A stretch of DNA of 10,107 nucleotides, from contig DOTD01000060.1 of NCBI GenBank assembly GCA_003513005.1, forward strand, positions 1 to 10,107, in the 5' to 3' direction. The stretch comes from Desulfotomaculum sp. (GTDB lineage Bacteria; Bacillota; Desulfotomaculia; Desulfotomaculales; Nap2-2B). The translations under genes and the position numbers were made by a program. The number at the start of each line of letters is the position of its first letter. Position 1 is the first letter of the stretch. Below the pieces are notes generated by a model. That model did not search any database, had not been told where the DNA came from, and saw nothing but the letters and a program-made list of their open reading frames with translations. This document shows, piece after piece, positions 1 to 6,883 of this stretch.

Positions 1-2
1 AA

Positions 3-185
3 TACGGAGAACCGAGCCTACCGCGGCCCAAGGCCCAGAAATCGATGACTGCCGGCCTAGACGGGAATGAGAAGCTGATCCGAAAGCCCTTGAGGGACGT
101 TAACTACCACATGAAGCGCAACATGGTCGCGTACCTCTCACGCCGAGAGAGAAATCTCCAAATATTGGGCGAAGTCGCTATTTAA
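3..185 (+). CDS. C-terminal end of an unidentified protein (partial)
   Basis: An open frame enters from the left edge and runs 60 codons to a TAA whose last base is the first base of the next ATG (TAATG). The peptide is basic, with stretches such as KPLRDVNYHMKRNM and YLSRRERN. The first 150 bases are clearly richer in GC than the helicase that follows, so this is probably chromosomal sequence cut by the AT-rich segment to its right. I do not recognise a family and see no catalytic motif. The other two forward frames contain stops in this stretch, which weakly favours this one. It could be non-coding. Confidence 0.35.
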   Translation, partial: YGEPSLPRPKAQKSMTAGLDGNEKLIRKPLRDVNYHMKRNMVAYLSRRERNLQILGEVAI

Positions 186-2084
186 TGTTGTCAAAGAGTT
201 TTAATACTCATCGCTGTAGTACTAAAGACCCGCCTAACAAATCTCAGGAAGAAGCTATTAAAACTGCTTTCTCAAAATCTACCTCAATCATTTGGGGCCC
301 CCCTGGCACTGGCAAAACGAAAACAATAGCCAGATTAGTTGAAGCGCACATAAACGCTGGAAGACGAGTTTTATTAGTATCACATGCCAATACTGCTGTA
401 GATGAAGCTTTGGAGAATATAGCCGAACATCTCAAGACAACCCCTTTTTATCAGGAAGGAAAATTAATCCGTTTAGGAATTTGCCATAAGAAAAACCTTG
501 AAGATAATTACCCGTTAGTTATTTTAGATAAGATTGCAGCTAAACTGGGGGAGTCAATGACTTCCGGAAAGAGTCTGCTTTTATTAGAGAGGGCAAAGAT
601 AGTCGAGATCTTAAGGAATTACCAATCTTTTTTCGATTTGCAATCAAAAGTGGATTTATTATTTAAAGAAATAACTAATCTTAGACGTTCAATTTTTGAC
701 AATAGAGAGAGTATAAAAATTGTCAATGAGGAGATTAATCGATTTGAGGTCAGTCAGTTAAAAAACCGGGAAAAGTTTTCAAGAGCCTTACAAGCCGGAA
801 TGATGCAGCGGTTGTTTGGTTTGGATCCTAAGTAAACTCCAACATGATATTGACAAATTAAACACTACTATAAACGCCAGGAAACGTGCCAAGGATGAAC
901 TGGAACAGAGATACGGTGATATAAAAAAGATCCATTATCAAAGAGAAATTGAATTAGATGAAGCCAATAGGAGAGCAAAAAATATTCTAGCAAGAATTGG
1001 CGCCAATAAAGACCAACTTAAAACAGATAAAGTGATTAAAGAAAAAGAAAGAGATGTTATTAACGCCAGGATATCAGAAATTGATAAGGCACTGAATGAA
1101 TTACCGAAAAAAGCCTTAACGGAGGCTTATCTTATTGCTACAACCTTAACGAAAACTTTTTCTTCAAAAGAATTTCCTGATAAACCGTTTGACGTTCTTA
1201 TTATTGACGAATCGAGCATGGCCCCATTACCCTATGTTTTTTGGGCAGCCAGCAAAGCATTAACTTTTATTACAATCGTAGGTAACTTTAAACAGCTTCC
1301 GCCAATCTGTGTTTCAGATGATGGAGTATCAAAAAAATGGTTAGGTCGGAGTATATTTGAAATTATAGGGATTAATTCTGTGAAGGATGCTTTTAATGAT
1401 AAGAGGATTTCTCTTTTAGATACCCAGTACCGGATGGCTCCTAAAATAGCCGACATATTAAATACATTGTTTTATGAAGACAAATTAAAAAACAGCCCTT
1501 CCACGGAAAAATTAATTTTGGAAGATGATTTAAGCGGCCAAAATCATTTGATATTTGTTAATACTTCTTCTTTAAATCCTTGGTGCAGTCAATTGTCGGC
1601 AGGTGGCCGCTTTAATATATATAACGCTTTAGTCTCAGCAGCTTTGGCTTTTAAATTATTACCGCATCTTGATATTGATGAAAAAATAGGAATTATATCA
1701 CCATATCGGGCGCAGGCAAGACTGATTGACAAAATTGCAAAGGACTGGTCTATACAGGATAGAATTAGGGTTGACACGGTGCATAGATTTCAAGGCGGGG
1801 AAGAAAAAATTATTATTCTCGATTGTGTGGAAGGTCCAGGCGCCAAATGTTGGTCTATGCTTGATGACCAGAGACCAGATTCCGAAGCCCAATTACTTCT
1901 TAATGTGGCTCTTACACGTGCTAAATGTAAGATGATTTTGGTCGGGCATAAAGATTATTTGTTTTCCAGCTTAAACAAAAATTCTATTTTAACCAGGATT
2001 ATTGATCTCATTTGTTCAAACGGAGTAGAAATATCTTCGAAAATGCTGGTTGATAGTTATTTAGCTACTGATTTTGATAAATAA
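185..2084 (+). pseudogene. UPF1/DNA2-like superfamily 1 helicase, frameshifted and N-terminally truncated
   Basis: Two overlapping frames make one helicase. The first frame (185-835) carries a Q-motif-like NKSQEEAI, Walker A GPPGTGKT (residues 38-45) and motif Ia VLLVSHANTAVDEAL. The second (from about 830 to 2084) carries, numbered from a TTG at 816, motif II DESS (131-134), motif III GNFKQLPP (156-163), QYRM (204-207), ISPYRAQ (294-300), TVHRFQGGE (321-329) and LNVALTRAK (362-370). These are the RecA-fold motifs of UPF1/NAM7/DNA2-type DNA or RNA helicases. The charged, heptad-rich stretch between motifs I and II looks like a coiled-coil insertion. Reading continues if one base is skipped near 829-833 (GLDP then SKLQHD), as expected from one extra A. 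Only 18 residues precede the Q motif, so the usual N-terminal accessory region is absent. Motif III has GN where family members normally have GD. Two defects make it probably non-functional, although a sequencing error at the shift is possible. Confidence 0.8.
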
Positions 2085-3111
2085 GCGGGTTCATTTCAAA
2101 CCTGCCGGTTCCGGATGATGAGGGAAAAATAAGTTTCAGGGAGCTCGCCGCCGGTCTTTCATGCGTTCTGTCAAAGATAACTAATACTCAAAGCAATTTT
2201 GATGCCGCAGCGCTGCAAGGATTAATCAACAGCCTGGCTGATACCGGGCGGTATATATCATTTAACCTGGAAATCGAAGGAGCTTTGGAGCGGGTGGAAA
2301 ACATCCTTGACGTTTTTCAGGTTGGGGCGTCTGGTCCCAGGCCCGGTCACCTGCACATTGTTAATTATGAGAATTTAATCTGGTCCTGCCCTTCATTGCC
2401 GGGCTGGGCGCTGATATCTTCCCGGGCAGCGGGCGCCAGGACCCTGTTCTGCTGGACAGTGAACGCAGGCGGATTGATGCCTGGTTGACCCTGGGTACGG
2501 ACAAGCCGGTTGAGAATCAATATATGATGGCGCTGGCTCTTGCCTCCAGGCGGGGGCGGGTTACTATGAGCTTTCCTTCTTTTGATGTTATACAAAACAG
2601 GTCTGTCTTCCCTTCTAATATACTGCTCCAGTCGTATCGCCTTTTACAAAAGGATACCTCTTTAGATTACACGGACTTGATCAACTCCCTGGGCAAGACG
2701 GCAGGGTACTGCCCGCATGAAGGAATGCCGGCTTTGGATGAAACAGAGTGGTGGGCCGCCCGGGCACTGACAGGACCGGGTATGATTAACGGCGATGCGG
2801 CGGTAAGGGACTGCTGCCAGGGGATTGCGTTGGGCAGACGTGCGCTGGAAGCCAGGCAAAGCCCCGGCCCGACTGAATATGACGGGATGATTACTGGTGA
2901 TAGCCAGTTTGATCCCCGCCAAAATACTGATCTGGTTATGTCCTGCAGCAGGATCGAGGATCTGGCCGGCTGTCCCTTTGCTTATTTTCTAAAATATATC
3001 CTGCGTGTTCTGCCCCCGGACGAAGTCAGCTATGACCCAAACTGCTGGCAATACTCGATAAAAAGGGGCGTGTCACCCAAAACCGCTGGCTGTCAAGGGA
3101 TGATGCCATAG
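2081..3111 (+). pseudogene. AddB/RexB-like PD-(D/E)XK nuclease protein, C-terminal remnant with a frameshift
   Basis: A coding frame starts within the helicase stop region and runs as ISGFISNLPVPDD to about 2384 (HIVNYENLIWS). It then continues in another frame from about 2386 (LPFIAGLGADIFPGSGRQDP, LLDSERRRIDAWL) to a stop at 3111. The order matches the C-terminal half of AddB/RexB-type inactivated helicase-nucleases: a vGlgadiFPg segment, a DPVLLDSERR segment, then SCSRIEDLAGCPFAYFLKYILRVLPPDE, the cysteine-containing stretch just before the nuclease core. The 'RG.LLHEVF' region and nuclease residues expected after YDPNCW are missing. There is no start codon or N-terminal half, so this is the tail of a large gene whose front was lost. 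Its GC-rich codons contrast with the adjoining helicase. In intact form the protein would work with an AddA-like helicase in double-strand break processing. Confidence 0.6.
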
Positions 3112-3161
3112 CAGCGCAGGATGCCTTTAACCAGTTCCGGGATGAGAATTTTATATTATGA
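3045..3161 (+). pseudogene. C-terminal scrap of an unidentified protein
   Basis: Immediately after YDPNCW of the nuclease remnant, coding character moves to a third frame. It reads LAILDKKGRVTQNRW, then LSRDDAIAAQDAFNQFRDENFIL and a TGA. Codon use is good and the peptide is hydrophilic and helical. It does not continue the nuclease family motif, so it is either nuclease sequence after an internal deletion or the tail of a different gene fused by deletion. The TGA overlaps an ATG (ATGATG at 3158-3163), the style of translationally coupled genes. No function can be named. Confidence 0.3.
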
Positions 3162-3319
3162 TGGAATTGGAGCGGGAAAATAACCTAAATCCCAAGGCGT
3201 TGCTTAATAGGCTGTCGAAGGAAGAAATAAAGCCAATTACTATACTGGGTTTTGTATCTTTAAGTTTACTCTTTAACCATAATAATTTTTTTAGAGGCAT
3301 GATTAAAAGTTATATTTAG
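3158..3319 (+). pseudogene. Start of an unidentified gene, cut after about 27 codons
   Basis: An ATG overlapping the preceding TGA opens MMELERENNLNPKAL and then LNRLSKEEIKPIT, after which composition turns AT-rich and the peptide becomes non-descript before a TAG. The first 27 or so codons look like real coding sequence coupled to the upstream frame. The remainder overlaps the end of minus-strand sequence and is probably read-through past a junction near 3235-3245. I do not recognise the family. Confidence 0.25.
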
Positions 3320-3491
3320 ATTATCAAATATCCCTTCTCTACCTAAATAGAAATAATAATCATATTCACTGTGTCGGAAAATAGTACCGGACATGTAAAT
3401 GTCTTACTCCCTATCATCACTGTAACGTTATTGGGTCAAGCAATTCATCTCTTTCACTATAATCAAGTACTAAAATAAAATCTTCAGCCAT
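3266..3491 (-). pseudogene. Possible retropepsin-like aspartic protease remnant, broken
   Basis: Directly behind the DUF5678-like gene, with AGGTAAAGGA upstream, an ATG opens MAEDFILVLDYSERDELLDP and soon stops. After an out-of-frame and stop-containing patch the strand reads GTIFRHSEYDYYFYLGREG then IFDNLNITFNHASKKIIMVKE and a stop. The LGREGIFDNLNITFNHASKKII part resembles the C-terminal end of bacterial retropepsin-like proteases (typically LGR-x-G-FF-x-x-F-x-V-T-F-D-x-x-x-K-x-I). The catalytic DTG/DSG segment is not visible, so the identification depends on this tail alone. At least one frameshift and one stop separate the pieces. It is tentative. Confidence 0.35.
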
Positions 3492-3495
3492 TCCT

Positions 3496-3873
3496 TTACC
3501 TGCTCCCGCTCTCCCTTTTCTTGACAAATACTACAAAAGGCACAGAACAACCCTTGCTTTTAGCGCCTCTATAATCTTCACCAAAGTCATTTCCTTCGGA
3601 AACAACTTCATTACCACATATAGCGATCCATCTTCCAGAATACTGTTCTTGTAAAGTTTTAAAATTGCTCTTAAAGTAATTTAGTTCAGTTTGTTCAACC
3701 ATTTCCATCTCTAAACCAGGTAAAGCTTCATGTACAACGCTCGAAACGGCAGAAGCATAGCCACGTAAGACGCTGCCTGGCGCAACAAATTTCTCTTCTT
3801 CCACTAAACCAATCATTCGTCGTAGTTTTATTCCTTTCAGAAGAGGTCCTCCGATTACAAGGCTCCGCGTCAT
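3496..3873 (-). CDS. DUF5678-like protein of unknown function
   Basis: A 125-residue frame starts at an ATG that overlaps the TGA of the gene before it (ATGA), so the two were translationally coupled. The C-terminal half (about residues 72-118: LQEQYSGRWIAICGNEVVSE, then a G-N-D-F-G-E-D stretch and VPFVVFVKK) has the pattern of DUF5678 domains, in which a 'y.gkWiAi.g..vvaeG.df' strand is followed by a helix and 'p.ivyV'. The N-terminal half is not recognised. No signal peptide or membrane segment is evident. Alone among its minus-strand neighbours it keeps a complete recognisable domain and an uninterrupted frame. The domain has no established biochemical role that I know of, and the assignment is by pattern only. 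Confidence 0.6.
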   Translation of the reverse strand: MTRSLVIGGPLLKGIKLRRMIGLVEEEKFVAPGSVLRGYASAVSSVVHEALPGLEMEMVEQTELNYFKSNFKTLQEQYSGRWIAICGNEVVSEGNDFGEDYRGAKSKGCSVPFVVFVKKRESGSR

Positions 3874-4154
3874 AATATTTCATCTTCCTCTATACCAATT
3901 TTTTGTTGAAGGATCGTTTGTAATACCTCTGAAAACCTTAGGAAATGTTCTTTGGTCATAACAATTCTAGGCATTAAAACACACTTAGAGTCATCGCTCC
4001 GTTCAGGATTAATAGGAGGGCGCGTTTAAAAAAACGATAACACTGTATAATCACTAGTGACTGTGACATCGGAAAAATCACAAAACTTTAATTCAATAGT
4101 AGTATCCAAGGGCTCCTCAAAACACCTCTTGATTTGCTCTTGCAAAAAAACCAT
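3870..4154 (-). pseudogene. DUF3467-like small protein interrupted by an in-frame stop
   Basis: From an ATG at 4154 (AGGTG directly before it) one frame of exactly 95 codons runs to a TGA overlapping the next gene's ATG. It is broken only by a TAA at 4026-4028 beside a run of seven A on the plus strand. Before the stop it reads LDTTIELKFCDFSDVTVTSD then YTVLSFF. After it comes RPPINPERSDDSK, then MPRIVMTKEHFLRFSEVLQT. This resembles DUF3467: a beta segment 'v.ysdfv.v..s.yDf.l.F', then 'RIvlspeha..l...L'. A single TTA-to-TAA change would explain the stop. Alternatively the 3' half could restart at an internal ATG. The GTG at 4157 is a possible alternative start. Confidence 0.5.
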
Positions 4155-4212
4155 CACCTATACAACTCATAAATTTGGGGATATTAGAATTCTATAATTT
4201 CGCTTATATAAT

Positions 4213-4536
4213 TTATGTTAATTTAGTAAAATATTGTTTCAAGTAAAAGGTTTGTCCGCGTTTCTCAATAAAACTTACTTTATATCTCTTTCTTAAAAAA
4301 AGAATATAGTCTTTAATGTATCTTATGCAAGAACTCCCATAACATTTATATTGTATTTATCGCTTTGTGTCATCCATATATTATCTCTATGAGGTTGTCC
4401 ACATTGTAAACATATTGTATCATGAGGGTTAACATTGTTCAAGGCACATACTGCCAGATTAGTATTTTAGGAATCGTTCTGAATGAGAAGATACCCCATA
4501 ATAATACATCGGTACATCGTAAATAGTCTTAGACAT
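4213..4536 (-). pseudogene. Zinc-ribbon-like small protein, decayed by frame changes
   Basis: A well-placed start (GGAGG about 12 bases before the ATG at 4536, inside the end of the preceding frame) opens MSKTIYDVPMYYYGVSSHSE and RFLKY, then stops. Coding character continues one frame over as NLAVCALNNVNPHDTICLQC then GQPHRDNIWMTQSDKYNI, and returns to the first frame as IRYIKDYILFLRKRYKVSF then IEKRGQTFYLKQYFTKLT. CLQCG is the second knuckle of a zinc ribbon (N-x-x-x-x-x-x-x-C-x-x-C-G). The first knuckle keeps one cysteine (CALNN), so metal binding is doubtful. The first and last pieces share a frame, consistent with two compensating shifts in one gene. Separate tiny genes are an alternative. 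Confidence 0.4.
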
Positions 4537-4714
4537 TGATAAGAGAAATTCCTCCTTCTTTTTTAAATGAATCCAGGATATTTCTGCGTTTTTTCGACAA
4601 ATTACTATATTTTAAACGCAAAATCTCCAAATATAATACTATAACGCTCCCCAAAGAAACGGACACAGAAAATAGATTATTGGAAGCATGAACAAGCACC
4701 ACTACATTTACCAT
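4529..4714 (-). CDS. Small hypothetical protein, possibly with one membrane segment
   Basis: This is a 61-codon frame ending in LDSFKKEGGISLINV. Its last codons contain the ribosome site and ATG of the following minus-strand gene (ATGTCTAA overlap), an arrangement typical of coupled real genes. Residues about 12-32 (NNLFSVSVSLGSVIVLYLEI) are hydrophobic enough for a membrane helix and are followed by a basic stretch (RLKYSNLSKKRR), consistent with a cytoplasmic tail. No convincing ribosome site precedes the ATG at 4714, so the start is uncertain and the frame may itself be a truncated remnant. No family recognised. Confidence 0.3.
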   Translation of the reverse strand: MVNVVVLVHASNNLFSVSVSLGSVIVLYLEILRLKYSNLSKKRRNILDSFKKEGGISLINV

Positions 4715-4809
4715 TATTTAAAAAAGGGTTTGGTCATTACATTTACCTCTTGTCTTTCTGCCTAAGGGCGCAACCGGCATCGGCGGGCGGATACCCAAAA
4801 CTTTATTTA

Positions 4810-5174
4810 GGCATTTTCCACGGGATGAAGTCCTATTTTTGTCAGGACCAATATGGTCAGATTGCGCCGGTTTATTCCATTTCAGCCGGGCTTGACTATC
4901 CGGGTATAGGTCCCGAGCATGCCTATCTGCGTGATACAGGCAGGGCGGAATATGTGCCGGTTACCGATGACGAGGCGGTGGAAGCGTTTGAATACCTCTC
5001 GCGTGTTGAGGGAATTATTCCCGCAGTCGAAAGCGCGCACGCTGTTGCCTACGCCAGAAAAATCGCTCCTGCCATGGGCAGGGACAAAATCATGGTAATT
5101 AATCTTTCAGGCAGGGGCGATAAAAATGTCGCTGCGATAGCGCGCGGTACAGGAGGATACAGATCTATGAGTAG
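4810..5174 (+). pseudogene. trpB: Tryptophan synthase beta subunit, C-terminal fragment
   Basis: From GIFHGMKSYFCQDQYGQIAP onward the frame is unmistakably TrpB: SISAGLDYPGIGPEHAYL, DTGRAEYVPVTDDEA, AVESAHAVAYARKIAP, then INLSGRGDKNVAAIAR. It covers roughly the last 120 of about 390-400 residues. The PLP-lysine half is absent. Upstream of about 4810 similarity stops and the sequence is unfamiliar, so this is a junction. At 5140-5147 (GCGCGCGG) the frame departs from the expected end. Removing two bases of the CG repeat would give ARYRRIQIYE and a TAG at 5172-5174, overlapping the trpA start. As it stands the frame instead reads straight into TrpA. TrpB would make tryptophan from indole and serine; this copy cannot. 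Confidence 0.9.
5151..5156 (+). promoter_or_regulatory. Ribosome binding site of the trpA copy
   Basis: AGGAGG lies 10 bases before the ATG at 5167 and within the old 3' end of trpB. It supports that ATG as the ancestral TrpA start although the present reading frame continues in from trpB. Confidence 0.7.
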
Positions 5175-5929
5175 GGTACAGCAGGCGTTTGCAAACGGCA
5201 AAGCGTTTATTCCGGCAGGCGACCCGTCGCTGGAAATAACTGAACAGCTGGTTATTATGATGGCGGAGGAAGGGGCGGACCTGATCGAGCTGGGCATTCC
5301 GTTTTCCGATCCGGTCGCGGAAGGAGTCGTCATCCAGCGCGCCGATGAGCGTGCGCTGGCAGGCGGCGCAACCACCGACAAAATTTTTGATATGGTACAG
5401 CGTATCCGCAAGGTATGCAGTGTTCCGATGGCCTTCATGACCTATGTGAATCCGGTTTTTACATACGGCGCCGGCCGTTTTATGAAAAACTGCCGGGAGA
5501 CCGGCATTGACGCCGTAATTGTCCCCGACCTGCCGTTTGAGGAGAAAGAAGAGCTCCTGCCCTATTGCTCCGAATTCGGCATTGACTTGATTTCATTAAT
5601 CGCGCCGACCTCCCGCGACCGCATCCGGATGATTGCCAGGGCGGCCCGGGGATTTGTTTACTGCGTATCCTCAATGGGTGTAACCGGAGTACGGAAGGAG
5701 ATCAGCGCCGATGTAGGCGAAATGATTAAGCTGGTCAAAGAGGTCAGGGATATTCCCTGCGCTGTCGGCTTTGGCATTTCCTCACCCGAACAGGCGGCGA
5801 AGATGGCCGAGCTGTCTGACGGCGTGATTGTTAGGGAGCGCGATAGTAAAAATTGTGGAGCAGTACGGCGAGGGCTGCGTCCCCCATGTAGTGGAATATG
5901 TGCGGGCGATGAAGAAGGCGGTTTCCTGA
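5167..5929 (+). pseudogene. trpA: Tryptophan synthase alpha subunit, decayed copy
   Basis: Nearly the whole TIM barrel is readable: MSRVQQAFANGKAFIP, AGDPSLEITEQL, ADLIELGIPFSDP with the catalytic Glu (E49 in enteric numbering), FMTYVNPVFTYG, DAVIVPDLPFEEKEELLP, SLIAPTSRDRI, CVSSMGVTGVR and AVGFGISSPEQAAKMAE. Two lesions are visible. The conserved FIPFITAGDP has become FIPAGDP, an in-frame loss of three residues at the end of the first strand. A one-base insertion near 5833 shifts the frame after SDGVIV. Dropping that base restores GSAIVKIVEQYGEG, then VPHVVEYVRAMKKAVS and a TGA at 5927-5929. Read without correction, the frame stays open from 4750 to 5997 as a spurious TrpB'-TrpA' fusion. TrpA normally cleaves indole-glycerol phosphate; this copy is very probably inactive. 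Confidence 0.88.
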
Positions 5930-5953
5930 AAAGGCGGGTTCCAAAGCTCCAGA

Positions 5954-6883
5954 CTAATCAGTATGATGGCTTTTTTTTGACCATTCATTATTTATAGAGC
6001 TCCAATAAAGGATAAACTCTTCTTCGTTGCAGAGGGAATCATAAACTGGTTTTAGAAATAATATAAGTTGGTTCATCATATCTTTAAAATATTCCGGGCT
6101 GCTTACCCGGATTCTCCTTATGTAATTGCTCCATTCGCGTTGCTTTTCGGCACTGTTGATAAAAAGGTCTTGAAAGATTGATTGTTCTTTTTCTAAGGTT
6201 GTTTTTCTTCTTTGGAAAGTTTGAAATATTGCTTCCTGGAGGACTCTGCCTTCAAAGTCCTTGCTTTTTGAAAGATTGTAGATGTCATAAAAATCCTTCA
6301 TCCTGCTGTTTAAAAGGGATAGTTTAACCATTGCTTCAAATTTTTCTGCTATGGATGATTCCAGGGAATATACCTTAATTACTGGCACTTGGTTTGTTTT
6401 GAGGAGAACAGGGAATTCAATATCTTTGGGTCTTATTACAATATCTCCAAAACCAATATCAATTTTAAGCCGGTTTTTGGCTCTTCCGAGATTACAGGTA
6501 ATATTTGCCCTTAATCCTGTGTACTGCCCATGTTCTATAATTGTGTTAATTTTTATTCCATCTACATGGAAAATAAGTCCGTCATCGCATTGGATTCTGG
6601 CTATTTCCGATATTGCTTTCGCCAAGATATCCTGATTGTTTTGTATTCTCACCGCCAGTAAGTCAATATCTATAGTTGGCCTGGTGTTGAACTTGTCGTA
6701 GCTGAAAAGTAAAAGGCCGCCCTTTAAAAGAAATTTATCTGCGAAATCTGAAATAGATAACCGATATAAAAATCTTTCCCGCATGTACTGGTTTAAAATT
6801 GAATTAAACTCAATATCTTTTTCCCGGGCTATGTTTCTAAGCCTGGCCAATGTTGAAGCCTGTTTATTTTTTGTCTCACTCAT
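5954..6883 (-). CDS. abiEii: AbiEii toxin (type IV toxin-antitoxin nucleotidyltransferase)
   Basis: This 309-residue protein belongs to the AbiEii/AbiGii family of DNA polymerase beta-like nucleotidyltransferases, which as toxins block growth and can abort phage infection. Visible motifs are LKGGLLL (residues 53-59), TIDIDLL with the metal-binding D72 and D74, KIDIGFGD (140-147), YSLESSIAEKFEAMV (172-186) and RMKDFYDIY (194-202), in family order and spacing. Length is normal for the family. Its ATG overlaps the TGA of the antitoxin gene by four bases (ATGA), so the two are co-translated from one minus-strand transcript. The 3' end meets the decayed trpA copy tail to tail, 24 bases apart. The frame is complete. 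Confidence 0.9.
   Translation of the reverse strand: MSETKNKQASTLARLRNIAREKDIEFNSILNQYMRERFLYRLSISDFADKFLLKGGLLLFSYDKFNTRPTIDIDLLAVRIQNNQDILAKAISEIARIQCDDGLIFHVDGIKINTIIEHGQYTGLRANITCNLGRAKNRLKIDIGFGDIVIRPKDIEFPVLLKTNQVPVIKVYSLESSIAEKFEAMVKLSLLNSRMKDFYDIYNLSKSKDFEGRVLQEAIFQTFQRRKTTLEKEQSIFQDLFINSAEKQREWSNYIRRIRVSSPEYFKDMMNQLILFLKPVYDSLCNEEEFILYWSSINNEWSKKSHHTD

Noticed and set aside
811..836. Programmed frameshift in the helicase
   Set aside because: I see no slippery heptamer, stimulatory hairpin or internal ribosome-like sequence; a plain indel is simpler, and the protein is also truncated at its N terminus.
185..3111. Helicase plus AddB-like nuclease as a two-gene defence system
   Set aside because: The two differ in base composition, the nuclease lacks its start and catalytic core, and the join looks like an accidental junction rather than an operon.
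4750..4809. Start of a natural TrpB-TrpA fusion gene at the TTG at 4750
   Set aside because: The first 20 or so codons do not resemble TrpB, the N-terminal 270 or so residues are absent, and the fusion depends on a dinucleotide slip.
5305..5330. Glu (PVAEG) where enteric TrpA has catalytic Asp60 (PLADG)
   Set aside because: As I recall, many clostridial TrpA proteins naturally have AEG here, so it is not used as evidence of decay.
6351..6635. Plus-strand open frames opposite abiEii
   Set aside because: They are shadows of a clearly real minus-strand gene with conserved motifs.
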